Below, piece by piece: positions 11,901-18,495 of a stretch of 64,000 bases of DNA. The position numbers and the translations under genes were made by a program. How positions within the stretch are numbered: the stretch's first letter is position 1; each line of letters starts with the position of its first letter. The notes below the pieces were generated by a model. The model had not been told where the DNA came from. It saw nothing but the letters and a program-made list of their open reading frames with translations, and ran no database searches. Source of the stretch: Nocardia miyunensis NBRC 108239 (GTDB lineage Bacteria > Actinomycetota > Actinomycetes > Mycobacteriales > Mycobacteriaceae); assembly GCF_001613065.1 (NCBI RefSeq), contig NZ_BDBQ01000023.1:1-64000 (forward strand). The letters are read 5' to 3'.

Positions 11901-11983
11901 AGCGGATAGAAGTCACCGCGCCCGATGAGGTAGGCCCGCTGAGTGTCGGTCAGCGGGAACGGCTCGTAGCGTTCGGTGGTCAT
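2897..11983 (-). CDS. Hybrid NRPS-PKS, domains Cy-A-T-C-KS-AT-cMT-ACP (3028 aa)
   Basis: Start ATG 11983 overlaps the previous stop (ATGA) and has AAGGA upstream; the longer open frame to 12511 is antisense-like extension. Domains by residue: heterocyclization Cy 1-430 (FPLTDTQRAYLIGR; DGLTLD as the DxxxxD motif near 145); A about 530-1050 with TSGSTGEPK near 680; T with Ser near 1087; C about 1190-1600 with HHIAFDN near 1349; KS from about 1645 with Cys near 1821 (TACSTS), EAHGTGT and KTNLGH; AT with GHSLGEY (Ser near 2259) and PAVHS where malonyl-specific ATs have HAFH; C-methyltransferase with ILEVGAGQG near 2713; ACP Ser near 2964. My reading of the A pocket is D-M-F-N-L-G-V-L-W-K, closest to the cysteine code, so the module should make a thiazoline. 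There is no ketoreductase, so the extended unit should stay an alpha-methyl beta-ketone. The C domain between T and KS has no A or T of its own. Confidence 0.9.
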   Translation of the reverse strand: MTTERYEPFPLTDTQRAYLIGRGDFYPLGNVSTHAYLEYRCVIDPDRFAAAWARVVDRHDMLRAVVDPRTATQRILPEVPDSGLVLRDLRGLDESGAAAELAAIRETMAHEVRAADRYPIFGLTLSLLADTDRPEEVRAHVHVGIDGLTLDYASWHVLLRDLSIYYDDPSATPPPLTCSFRDYVLAAQDLTDPADIAEAHEYWERVLPDLPGPPQLPLRREPESVTHPRFDRLDDCLDASTWSRLRTRATEHGLTASGLMVAAFAQVVAHWSATPRFTLNVPRMGRNELLDGVQDVAGEFATFTLLDVDASEREPFADFAFRAQRRMWEALEYGVISGTELLRRLGELHGTEHGPVLMPVVLTSTLAFSKGDSALVRALEPVYHITSTPQVYLDVQLEERLGELYINWDYVQDVLRPGVIEAMFTAWSTLLRNLADDETHWRSDDPIGFDAAFANNEQARRGTDSTSRVDGTHPTDEQAWRSNDPTSPDGTPLTDGQTWRSADHVRRADQLPDEAVHESVSSLVEESALAHNAFLEQVRVRPDAPAVRGADGSEYTYAQLHARAAAIAWWLREVAPEPDVAEPIVAIVMAKSPEQIAAAVGALCAGMAYLPIDPELPTASIGALLDRARPIAVLTDTATERVLPDNAPPTLAVDRLASSPRLGLPETTTDAHSLAYLLPTSGSTGEPKLVAVEHGGVVNCLRATARAFALGPDDRSLAVTALHHDMSLFDVFGVLGAGGCVVVPDAAGRTDPEHWLALMSEHGVTLWNSVPAMMRMLLDYHRENPAADLGPVPLRVSFLGGDWFPLELAADYRAVFDAAELVSVGGPTETTLWNIWHRVGDPADYRDWISVPYGKPIPGARYHLLDERGFECPDWVVGEMCCSGLGVAREYLGNPELTAERFVRHPAIGERLYRTGDLGRRRPDGTLEFIGRRDSQVQLRGRRVEPSAVEAALRSHPDVEHAVVTAVAQTSGPGHRALIAHVVADTDEPTLRAHLLGRVAGYLVPSRILVLDALPLTAGGKVDRAELTARGQAALSESVSADADHTSDADHTSDAALTTVIAAAWADVLCLDRVGPRDNFFALGGDSLSATRILARLRRELAGCEVSARAVLAGIDVATCARELLAHAGPAIEQAARRTLDGGPAPEHTAHRTTFASGPAPATGPLSAAQRRMWFAERLAPGSAANHLAVTIRLDDALDPDALCAALSDVVARHTVLRTIYRIDANGSPAQHILDWPSGAAPASSHGPTAHTETDPVQQLEVTSDPTGHTRAEAVRSFEVTRANDADRTTHADGVQPLEVTRISEPDPIARAHDEAVRPFDLSSELPIRAGLARDEAGGGWLLWIVLHHIAFDNNCWDILFGDLSAAYRARRDGQVPTPNPAGRYLDYALAEADHSHDVEYTAARDYWRSRPLRTRPGSTLPPRGGRRTVQELTASDRTAIAESARTLGISETAVLMTAAALTIGHRTGRDAVTLAVPVIDRGAPGAESVVGNFGNLVLVDIDLTAADPLAEVAAKSIEAYAHQQVPFDVVVADQRAARPGESGPLFDAVFSARGELADQLALDGVRATLTPIELATARFDLVLESVDSGGGRSLGVVADRDRYRADEIDSLLGEFHATLTSLTTARKEVQMTGSTEFEDLSEGPDADAIAVIGMDGRFPGAPDLATFWDNLIEGREGAREFTLEQFLAGGGTEAEYTDPTLVRVASSVEGIDQFDADFFGYRPSEAELIDPQQRLFLECCHQALQQSGQVPDRFDGRIGVYAGASQSRYFLENVYPHVMDQTNSMASLPATSGSSPGGIATRVAYKLGLTGPAMSVQTACSTSLVAIHVACQDLLSYQCDVALAGGASLNPNPHQGYQAITDGPLSPDGRCRAFDAGANGMFPGDGVGVVVLKRLADALADGDPIRAVIKGSAVNNDGNRKAGYGAPSAPGQVEVILAAQAAAGTTPEDIGYVEAHGTGTPVGDPIELRALDDAFRTGTDRTGYCLLGSVKTNLGHLDAAAGVAGFIKTVLALENRTIPPSLHYTAPNPLFDIDASPFRVATAATEWDESLPELAAVSSFGIGGTNAHVILGRAPQQPARADENIRAPEVLALSARTPEALGKAVEQLAAHLRAHPQLPLADVAHTLRVGREDYDYRTAVAASGIDAACDALAAASPAHARADRPVVFVLPGGGTDYAQMGLGLYTSEPAFRDVIDAAAKVAEPLTGVDLITHLHDPEGFAESGDSAVAFVGIVATEIGLAATLTGYGVTPAALIGHSLGEYSAACIAGVMSLEDTIRVVVERARLLDRAGGAATSVLLGTDELDEYLSANLGIATINGPLHTTVSGPVDEIAALEAVLEAKGVDVNRLPLPAVHSSLLDPELPALAKVLATVSLGEPRIPVISNVSGTWLTAAEAADPDYWLRHTRQTVRFADGIDTLVREHSPLFVEAGPGRGMTRLIELQAGKDAVAPPAMRHRRDESDDRVVLRAALGGIWAGGGAVDLALTGSADARKVTLPGYAYERRRFWIDPPARSAPRRFDLFGYLDRRENELRQQIPVEHVEQGLDSRLEALCALYVARFLREIGCATAPGTLIDPAAIATEQKFVAPYERFFDALLSLLLADGYAVREGDRLRITEKPCDEGELDRERAALLTQYPDAEEELAFLDYCSARYLQVCTGEIAGTEVMFANGSDDRSTDVVDKRLAHSDVAIYTRLVGSALRELAAGRDRPLRILEVGAGQGYLTWAVAEAVHGTPVEYTFTDLGRSFVVAAQRQAREQGYDWMRFGVLDVTSDAEAQGFTEQFDVVLAFNVLHATPELATTVAEVHSLLAPGGSLLLLESAQQRRVSMLTAGLFEGWWYFTDSMRTHSPLVSPKQWAELLRGAGFADVRVQSDADTYDVAPVDHALIVGSRALTATSDAPQQAPAGRGMFGGGSAFNARPALSVPYREPDGPLQARIAEAWQAVLGIDKVGADDDFFDLGGESLLAMQLVTSLRKELGVSLSVKQFFSSGNLTVTGLAELVERARSDSGAHRSVDVIIPSARRAVRS
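8018..8225 (-). repeat. Tandem 54-60 bp repeat inside the second condensation domain
   Basis: The words gtgacctcg/gtcacctcg recur at 8082, 8142 and 8196, with a related segment at about 8022. In the protein this gives successive QLEVT, SFEVT, PLEVT and PFDLS elements, where only the last is the normal C-domain sequence ahead of SELPIRAG. The insertion adds roughly 60 residues in the N-lobe without breaking frame. Limits are approximate. Confidence 0.75.
10475..10690 (-). repeat. Four tandem 57-60 bp repeats in the Cy-A linker
   Basis: The word gctgcgcca (or gccgcgccg) recurs at 10481, 10538, 10598 and 10655. Each unit encodes about 19-20 residues built on TDEQAWRSNDPTS-like sequence. They lie between the cyclization domain and the first adenylation domain of the hybrid synthetase and keep frame throughout. 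Confidence 0.8.
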
Positions 11984-14900
11984 CTTTTGTTCCTTCGGCG
12001 TGCGGCGGCCGCCCGCTGTGCGGTCTTGGCCGCCTCGGCGCGTCGGCGGGCTGCGGCGACCGCGTCGCTGTCGACCCGGACGTCCGGACCGGACTCGCCC
12101 GCATCGCCGGTTCGCCGCTTGTCCAGATGTGCGGCGAGCTGCCCGATCGTGGTGTGCTCGAACAACTCCAGCAGGGCGATCTCGATGTCGAATTCGGCGT
12201 CGATCAGGTTCTGCACGCGCACCATGGCCATGGAATGGCCGCCGAGTTCGAAGAAGTTGCGGTTCGATCCGACCGATTCGACGCCCAGTACCTCGCACCA
12301 GATCCGGGCCAGGGTCAGCTCGGTGTCGCCGCTGGGCGCGATGCGGTCGGGCGTCTCGTCCTGTGGCGGAACGGCCAACGCGGCCAGTCCTTTTCGGTCG
12401 ACCTTGCCCGCATCGGTCAGCGGGATATGGTCCAGGACGGTGATGCCGCGCGGAACCATGAAGGCCGGAACCCACCGGGTGAACCACTGCCGCAGCGTGG
12501 TGACATCGCACTGCGCGCCGTCTTCGGGCTGGCAGAACGCCGCGAGTTCACCGTCGGCGTCGAGGACGACCGCGGCCCGGCGCACCGCCGGGTGCCGCAT
12601 GGCCACAGCCTCCAACTCCGGCAGTTCCACCCGGTGCCCGTGCACCTTGACCTGATGATCGACCCGGCCGCAGAATTGCAGCTCCCCGGTCGCGGTGAAC
12701 TTGGCCAGATCGCCGGTCCGATAGAGCCGGGTGCCGGGCAGTCCGGAAACCACGTCGGCGACAAAGGATTCCGCGCTTCGCGCAGGTGCGTTGACATAGC
12801 CGCGACCCAGCGGCAGCCCGCCGATGTACAGTTCGCCCACCATGCCGACGGGCACGGGACGCAACCGGCGATCCAGAACGTACACGCGCGCACCGGGATT
12901 GGGCACACCCATGGTGACCGCCGTACTCGCACCGCCCGAGGGGGTGTACCTGCGGCACGCCACCCCGATCGTCGCCTCGGCCGGTCCGTACCCGTGGAAC
13001 ATGGTGGCCTCGGGGAAGGCGGCGGCGAATCGCCGGTACAGCTCGTCGGTCAAAGCCTCACCGCCGCACCACACATAGCGCAGCGAACGGGCCCGGGTGG
13101 CGCTGTCGCGGCGGTCGAGGATGAGATCGAGCATCGAGGCCACGACGTAGAAGAAGGTGACCCTGTCGCGTTCGATCACCTCGAGCAGATGCCCGATATC
13201 GGCCTCGCGCTCGGGAGCCACGACGGCGAGCCTGCCGCCGACCGCCAGCGGCAGGAAGATCTCGTTGATCGAGATGTCGAATCCCAGCGGCGCTTTGAAC
13301 AGCACGGCGTCGTACGGGCCGAATTGCAGCAGATCCTGCTGCCAGCGCAGCCGGTAACCGATCGCGCCGTGCCGGATCATGACGCCCTTTGGCGTTCCGG
13401 TCGAGCCGGAGGTGAACATCACGTACGCGAGTTGCTCCGGATCGACCGTCGGCAGCGGGTGCCGACCGGGCTCTGCTTCGGCTCGCACATCGATCACCGA
13501 GATACCCTGCGGCAGAGCATCTGTCGCGGATGGATCGGCGATCATGAGCGATACGCCCGCCTGCGCGAGCACCTGTCGGCGGCGCTCGGACGGCCAGGTC
13601 GTGTCGACCGGCACGAAGGCCGCGCCCGCGCGCATCACGCCCAGCAGCGACACGACGTAGTCGATACCGCGCGGCAGCGACACCGCGACGATCTGCTCGC
13701 GCGCGACGCCCGCGTCCAGCAGCCTGCGGGCCAGGCGCTCGGAGGCGTCGAGCAGTTCGCGGTAGGTGATCGTCGCCGAATCGGTGGTGATGGCGATCGC
13801 CGCCGGATCGCGGCGAGCGGCCTCGAGCACGAGTTCGGGCACCGCGGGCGGACGAGCGCCGCGCGGAATTCCGGTGCTCGAGACGTCGGCCGAATCCGGG
13901 TGCCCCGCGCCGGTCCATCCCGTGCGCAGCAGTTCGCGCTGGGTGGCCGGGACGATCGAGACGTCGGCCAGCGCCGAATCAGGCTCGGCGGCAAGGTATT
14001 CCAATGCCGCGGTAATCGCCTCGGCGAGACGGGCGATGGTCTCGACGGCGAAGATGTCCAGCGCGCCGGTCACCGCGCCCCGGATGCGGCCGTCCTCCTC
14101 CCAGACGTTGCACACCAGATCGAATCGGGCGGTGTCGACCCGGTCGACGATCGGCTCGCCGACGGCCCCGCCCATGCGCAGGGGTTGCACCGGCTGCTGG
14201 CCGATCACCATGGCCTGCGGGATCGGTGTCCGGCTGGCGGTGGCGTCCCAGCCGAGGTCCGCCGCCAGTTCGTCGAAGGCCACCGACTGGTGGGCCAGCG
14301 CCTCGCCGATGGTGTCGCGCACCTGGTCGAGCAGGGCGCTGAAGGCGAGGTCGGGTGAAATGCGTTCGCGCAGCAGGACCGTGTCGGCGAAGCAGCCGAC
14401 CGCGTCGCGTTCGGCGGCGTCGAGGCGGCCGTGGGTGACGGTGCCGGTAAGGATGTCGGTCTGCCCCGTGAGCCGGTGCAGCACCGTGATGAATGCCGCG
14501 GTGACGAGCGCGAACGTGCTCGCGTGATGACGTTGCGCGAGCGTGCGAAGTTCGGCCGACGGTTGCGCGTCGAGGTCGAAGGTGTGCGCATGACCTGCGA
14601 AGCTGGGCGTGTCCGGACGCGGACGGTCGGCCGGCAGGTCGAGCACGGCGGGCTCGCCCGCCAGGCGCTCACGCCAATAGTCCAGTGCCGCAGCACGTTC
14701 CGCGCGGCTCGCGGGATCCTCGCGACGCAGCATGAGATCGGGGAACTGCGCGACGGTGGCGGGCACCCGCGGGGCACGCGCCTCGAGGTCGGCCGCGTAC
14801 AGCTCGGCCAGTTCGGCGTGCAGGACGGCCACGCTCATACCGTCGGCGATGCTGTGGTGCGCGCACAGCAGCATCAGGTGCGGTCCGTCCGGATCCCCGG

Positions 14901-17415
14901 CGGGCGCGAAGGCCAGCCGCACCAGCGGTCCGGTACCGAGATCGAATGGGGCCGAGTCGATCTCGGCGATCCACTGTTCGGCGGTGCGGTCGTCGCGGCC
15001 GCGAACCGTGAGGATGTCCACGGTGTCGTCCGGCTCGTCGACGACGGCGAACGGAGTGTTCTCGTGCACGACGAATCGGGTTCGCAGCGCGGCGTGCCGG
15101 GCCAGCAGCCGCTTGGCCGCGCGTCGCAGCGCCTCGATGTCGACCGCGCCGCGCAACCGCATCGGGAATCCGATGTTGTAGGCGCTCGAGGCCGGGTAGA
15201 GCTGCATGAACAGCCACATCCGCCGCTGTGCGGCGCTGAGCGGTATCCGCATGCCCGGCTGCCAGCTGGGCGTGTCGGCGATGGTCGAGACGTGCTCGCG
15301 CGTGTCGATCACGGCCGCCAGCTGGGCGGGAGTCGTTGCCTCGGAGAGCAATTCGCGGATCGACAGATCCACGGCACAGGCCGCGCGCAGGCGGTCGACG
15401 ATGCGCGCCGCCAGCAGCGAGTGTCCACCGAGGTCGAAGAATTCGTCATCCACGCCGATCCGGTCGAAGCCGAACTCAGCGGCCCAGATTCGCGTCACCG
15501 TGGTCTCGGTGGCCGAGCTCGGCGCGACGTAGGGTGGCAGCGTGATCGGCCGGGTATGGACCGAATCGCTCGGCTCCGCGGCGACGTATTCGGTTGTCGC
15601 CGTTGGTGGGTCGGCCGCCCAGCAGCGCTGTCGCAGATACGGATGACCGGGCAGGGCGAGCCGGACCGGGGTGTGCCCGCCGCGCAGGATGGCCGGATCG
15701 ATATCGGTGCGGTCGTCGAGCCAGGCCCGGCCGACCGCGCGCAGTGTCGCGAGATACTTCTCGCCGGTGAGCAGATCGACGTCGACGCCGGGCGAGGTGT
15801 CCGCGGCCGATGCGTCGGCGGCCGCCACCTCGAAGTTCGAGGACTCGTGCGAGTCCTCGCGCAGTACGCGTTCGGCGTCGGCCGGATCGGTGACGAGGAA
15901 CGCGGCCCGCACCGCATGGGACCGCCGACCGGACTGCAACGTCCACGCGAACGCGCGCAGATCCGTATCGTGATGCGTGGCAAGGTAATCGGCCAGTTCC
16001 TTACGCATATCGCGCAACTGAACGGTACTGCGGGCGGACAGGGTCAGCAGTTCGGCGGCTCGCTGCGGCGCGGCGGGCGCGCGATGCGGAGCCTGCGCGA
16101 GGACGGCGTGGGCATTGGTGCCGCCCAGCCCGAAGATGTGCACGCCCGCGCGTCGCACCCGCCCGGACTCGTGCTCGGGCCAGGCCCGCAGTTCGGGGTT
16201 GACCGTGAAGGGGGTGGCGTCGAAGTCGATGCGCGGATTGAGCGGCGCGGAGTTGATACTCGGCGGCAGCTCCTCATGCGTGAGCGAGAGCAGCACCTTG
16301 GCCAGGCCGAGCGCTCCCGCGGCGGCCCAGGTGTCGCCCACATTGGGTTTGTGCGTGCCGATCAACACGCGGTGACCGCGATCGTTCAGCAGGCCCTCGA
16401 TACCCTCGCTCAGGGCCGCGATCTCGATCTCGTCGCCGAGTGCCGTTCCGGTGCCGTGGGTTTCGAGGTAGTCCAGATCGTCGGCCTCGATCCCCGCGAC
16501 GCTCAGCGCCTCGGCGACCGCCTCGGCCTGCGCACCGGGGTCGGGTGCGGCGAATCCGGCCTTACCCGCGCCGTCGTTGTTCACCGCCGTCGCTTCCAGG
16601 ACGCCCAGAATGGGATCCCCGTCGGCGATCGCGTCGGCGAGTCGCCGCAGCGCCAGTACCGCGACGCCGTCGCCAGGTGTGGTGCCGTCGGCGTCGGCGG
16701 AGAAGGCGCGGCAGTGTCCGTCGGGCGAGTTGATGCCGCCCTCGCGGTAGCGGTAGCCGGTGTACTGCGGCACATAGACCGTCGCGCCGCCGGCCAGGGC
16801 CAGATCGGATTGCCCCGCCAGCAGGCTCTGCGCGGCCAGGTGCACCGCGACCAGCGAGGTCGCGCATCCGGCCTGCACGTTGACCGCGGGACCGCGCAGG
16901 CCCAGCGACCAGGCGATGCGCGCGGCCAGGAAATCTTTGCTGTTGCCGAGCAGATGGTCCATGCGCGCGGCCGGATCGCGGCGCTCGAGCGGGAGCAGAT
17001 GGTGCTGGTAGTACGAATCCGGGCCGGATCCGGCGAACACGCTGATCGCGCCGTCGAATCGGGCCGGGTCGATGGCCGCGGATTCCAGGGTCTCACTGGC
17101 GCATTCGAGTAGCAGCCGCAATTGCGGGTCGGTCGTCTCGGCCTCACGCGGGGTGAGGCCGAAACAACCCGGATCGAACTGTTCGATGCCGTCCAGGACC
17201 GGCCGCGTGCGGACCAGCGCCGGATCGGCGATCTCGGCCTCGCTCAGGCCGGATCTGCGCAGTTGCTCGTCGGTGAAGGTGGTCAGCGCCTCGCGGCCCT
17301 CGCGCAGCAGTGCCCAGAACTGCTCGGGCGTCTGCGCTCCCGCAGTGCGCAGCGCCATGCCGACCACCGCGACGCTGTCCTCGCCGATCGGGCGCTCGCT
17401 CATCGATTCGGTCAT
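11980..17415 (-). CDS. Hybrid PKS-NRPS, domains KS-T-C-A-T (1811 aa), no AT
   Basis: Residues 10-430 are a ketosynthase with its Cys in AGCATS (near 184) and ETHGTGT, but the usual KTNxGH is KPNVGD: the second catalytic His is Asp (near 361). No acyltransferase follows; the stretch from 430 to 600 looks like a KS-AT linker joined directly to the post-AT sequence PGHPYLRQRCW. A carrier domain follows (Ser near 665), then a C domain with HHSIADG near 852, an A domain (TSGSTGTPK near 1334) and a second T (Ser near 1727). Aligned on GrsA positions, the A pocket reads D-I-N-Y-W-G-G-I-G-K, the published code for N5-hydroxyornithine. No ornithine N-hydroxylase is in the window, so the true substrate may be an isostere such as graminine. 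Start ATG 17415 overlaps the ACP stop; ATG 17403 is an alternative. Confidence 0.9.
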   Translation of the reverse strand: MTESMSERPIGEDSVAVVGMALRTAGAQTPEQFWALLREGREALTTFTDEQLRRSGLSEAEIADPALVRTRPVLDGIEQFDPGCFGLTPREAETTDPQLRLLLECASETLESAAIDPARFDGAISVFAGSGPDSYYQHHLLPLERRDPAARMDHLLGNSKDFLAARIAWSLGLRGPAVNVQAGCATSLVAVHLAAQSLLAGQSDLALAGGATVYVPQYTGYRYREGGINSPDGHCRAFSADADGTTPGDGVAVLALRRLADAIADGDPILGVLEATAVNNDGAGKAGFAAPDPGAQAEAVAEALSVAGIEADDLDYLETHGTGTALGDEIEIAALSEGIEGLLNDRGHRVLIGTHKPNVGDTWAAAGALGLAKVLLSLTHEELPPSINSAPLNPRIDFDATPFTVNPELRAWPEHESGRVRRAGVHIFGLGGTNAHAVLAQAPHRAPAAPQRAAELLTLSARSTVQLRDMRKELADYLATHHDTDLRAFAWTLQSGRRSHAVRAAFLVTDPADAERVLREDSHESSNFEVAAADASAADTSPGVDVDLLTGEKYLATLRAVGRAWLDDRTDIDPAILRGGHTPVRLALPGHPYLRQRCWAADPPTATTEYVAAEPSDSVHTRPITLPPYVAPSSATETTVTRIWAAEFGFDRIGVDDEFFDLGGHSLLAARIVDRLRAACAVDLSIRELLSEATTPAQLAAVIDTREHVSTIADTPSWQPGMRIPLSAAQRRMWLFMQLYPASSAYNIGFPMRLRGAVDIEALRRAAKRLLARHAALRTRFVVHENTPFAVVDEPDDTVDILTVRGRDDRTAEQWIAEIDSAPFDLGTGPLVRLAFAPAGDPDGPHLMLLCAHHSIADGMSVAVLHAELAELYAADLEARAPRVPATVAQFPDLMLRREDPASRAERAAALDYWRERLAGEPAVLDLPADRPRPDTPSFAGHAHTFDLDAQPSAELRTLAQRHHASTFALVTAAFITVLHRLTGQTDILTGTVTHGRLDAAERDAVGCFADTVLLRERISPDLAFSALLDQVRDTIGEALAHQSVAFDELAADLGWDATASRTPIPQAMVIGQQPVQPLRMGGAVGEPIVDRVDTARFDLVCNVWEEDGRIRGAVTGALDIFAVETIARLAEAITAALEYLAAEPDSALADVSIVPATQRELLRTGWTGAGHPDSADVSSTGIPRGARPPAVPELVLEAARRDPAAIAITTDSATITYRELLDASERLARRLLDAGVAREQIVAVSLPRGIDYVVSLLGVMRAGAAFVPVDTTWPSERRRQVLAQAGVSLMIADPSATDALPQGISVIDVRAEAEPGRHPLPTVDPEQLAYVMFTSGSTGTPKGVMIRHGAIGYRLRWQQDLLQFGPYDAVLFKAPLGFDISINEIFLPLAVGGRLAVVAPEREADIGHLLEVIERDRVTFFYVVASMLDLILDRRDSATRARSLRYVWCGGEALTDELYRRFAAAFPEATMFHGYGPAEATIGVACRRYTPSGGASTAVTMGVPNPGARVYVLDRRLRPVPVGMVGELYIGGLPLGRGYVNAPARSAESFVADVVSGLPGTRLYRTGDLAKFTATGELQFCGRVDHQVKVHGHRVELPELEAVAMRHPAVRRAAVVLDADGELAAFCQPEDGAQCDVTTLRQWFTRWVPAFMVPRGITVLDHIPLTDAGKVDRKGLAALAVPPQDETPDRIAPSGDTELTLARIWCEVLGVESVGSNRNFFELGGHSMAMVRVQNLIDAEFDIEIALLELFEHTTIGQLAAHLDKRRTGDAGESGPDVRVDSDAVAAARRRAEAAKTAQRAAAARRRNKR

Positions 17416-17660
17416 GACGCGTCCGAGGCGGTGGTGTCGGTCAGCCGCAGCCAGGCGGCGAGCGTCGGCTCGGACATCATTTCGGCGAACCTCAAGCGGA
17501 TTCCCTCGCGCTTGAGCAGACCCGAAATCTTCATCACGCGTACCGAATCCAGGCCCAGGGCCATGAGATTGGCGTCGGAGTCCAGAGATTCGGCGTCGGC
17601 CCCCATCGCTTCACCGACCAGTTTGCGCAAGAGATCGTCAGGGTTCGGCTTGTCGGACAT
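17412..17660 (-). CDS. Stand-alone acyl/peptidyl carrier protein (82 aa)
   Basis: An 82-residue protein of carrier length with the phosphopantetheine attachment motif LGLDSVRVMK about 36 residues in. Upstream of ATG 17660 is GGAAGAAG, a usable ribosome site; a longer in-frame extension lies inside the neighbouring gene. It sits between the N-hydroxylase and the KS-led synthetase and overlaps the latter by ATGA. It is the natural candidate to carry the starter acyl group to the non-canonical KS, or to hold an amino acid during tailoring. No loading enzyme for it is visible here. Confidence 0.85.
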   Translation of the reverse strand: MSDKPNPDDLLRKLVGEAMGADAESLDSDANLMALGLDSVRVMKISGLLKREGIRLRFAEMMSEPTLAAWLRLTDTTASDAS

Positions 17661-17712
17661 CAGTATTTCTTCTTCCGTCGAGATTCGTGCGGTAGTCGAT
17701 CCGATGAGCCGC

Positions 17713-18495
17713 TCAATCGGAAGACGGTGATTGTTGCCGCATGCGGTGCAGGAACGGGCAGCCGCCGCTGGGCACGTCCGATTCGTTGTCGTCGGGAAGG
17801 AAGTACTGCCGCCATTCCCGGTTGTCCGCATCGCCGTAGTTGCCCAGCACAGAGGACGGTTCCAGGCCGTCGTCGAATGCGACCAATCTCTTGCGAATAC
17901 GCTTGCGCGCCAATTGACCCGCTCTGGTGTCGGGTTTGATGTTCTCGAACACCCACTGCGGTTGGAAGGTGATGTAGAAGATCGGGCTGTAGCGGCTGCG
18001 GCGACGGACATGCGCCGGATTGCTGCAGACCACGAACATCGGGGTGCCGTCGAAGACGTACTCCCACATGGGATCGTCGGTCTCGGGCGGAATGTCCTCG
18101 GGCCACGGGACCCGATCGCCGTCGTGCAGGTCCTGGAGGATGTCCCAGAACGTCCGGTAGTATCCGGCCAGCGAATCGTTCGGTTCCTTGGTCTGGAAGA
18201 AGACGATCAGCGAGGTCTCGCGGGAGATGGACTTGTACATCGAGAGATATCGCCGGAGAATGACGCGGAGTTCCTCGCGCGCGCTCTGATCGTAGAGTTC
18301 GTCGATGAATCCGAATCGCAGGCCCTCGGTCAATGCCCCGCGCACCGCGAATGTGCACGGAAAACCGTTCTCGGGCAAGCCGATCAGGTCCAGCAGCTCC
18401 GTGCCGTGCTTGATACCCCATTCGGGCAGGGGGCCGAATGTCATTCGGCGCAGGGCATCGGATTCGGTTGTCTCGCTGGTACTTTCACTCCCCAT
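17713..18495 (-). CDS. YqcI/YcgG family protein, probable arginine N-hydroxylase (AglA/GntA/GrbE-like)
   Basis: A 260-residue protein with the family features FPCTFA near residue 46, ETSLIVFFQT, the central SNPAHVRRRSRYSPIF block and a late FQPQWVFE. Members of this family include heme-dependent hydroxylases acting on arginine or its guanidine (AglA of argolaphos, GntA of guanitoxin), and GrbE of gramibactin is described as similar. The start overlaps the stop of the SznF-like gene (TGATG), so the two are made together. I infer that it hydroxylates arginine before the cupin enzyme rearranges it. Family assignment is from recalled sequence features; substrate is inference. Confidence 0.75.
   Translation of the reverse strand: MGSESTSETTESDALRRMTFGPLPEWGIKHGTELLDLIGLPENGFPCTFAVRGALTEGLRFGFIDELYDQSAREELRVILRRYLSMYKSISRETSLIVFFQTKEPNDSLAGYYRTFWDILQDLHDGDRVPWPEDIPPETDDPMWEYVFDGTPMFVVCSNPAHVRRRSRYSPIFYITFQPQWVFENIKPDTRAGQLARKRIRKRLVAFDDGLEPSSVLGNYGDADNREWRQYFLPDDNESDVPSGGCPFLHRMRQQSPSSD

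Noticed and set aside
11984..12511. N-terminal extension of the hybrid synthetase
   Set aside because: It overlaps the previous gene's carrier domain in another frame; the cyclization domain begins at ATG 11983 with a ribosome site.
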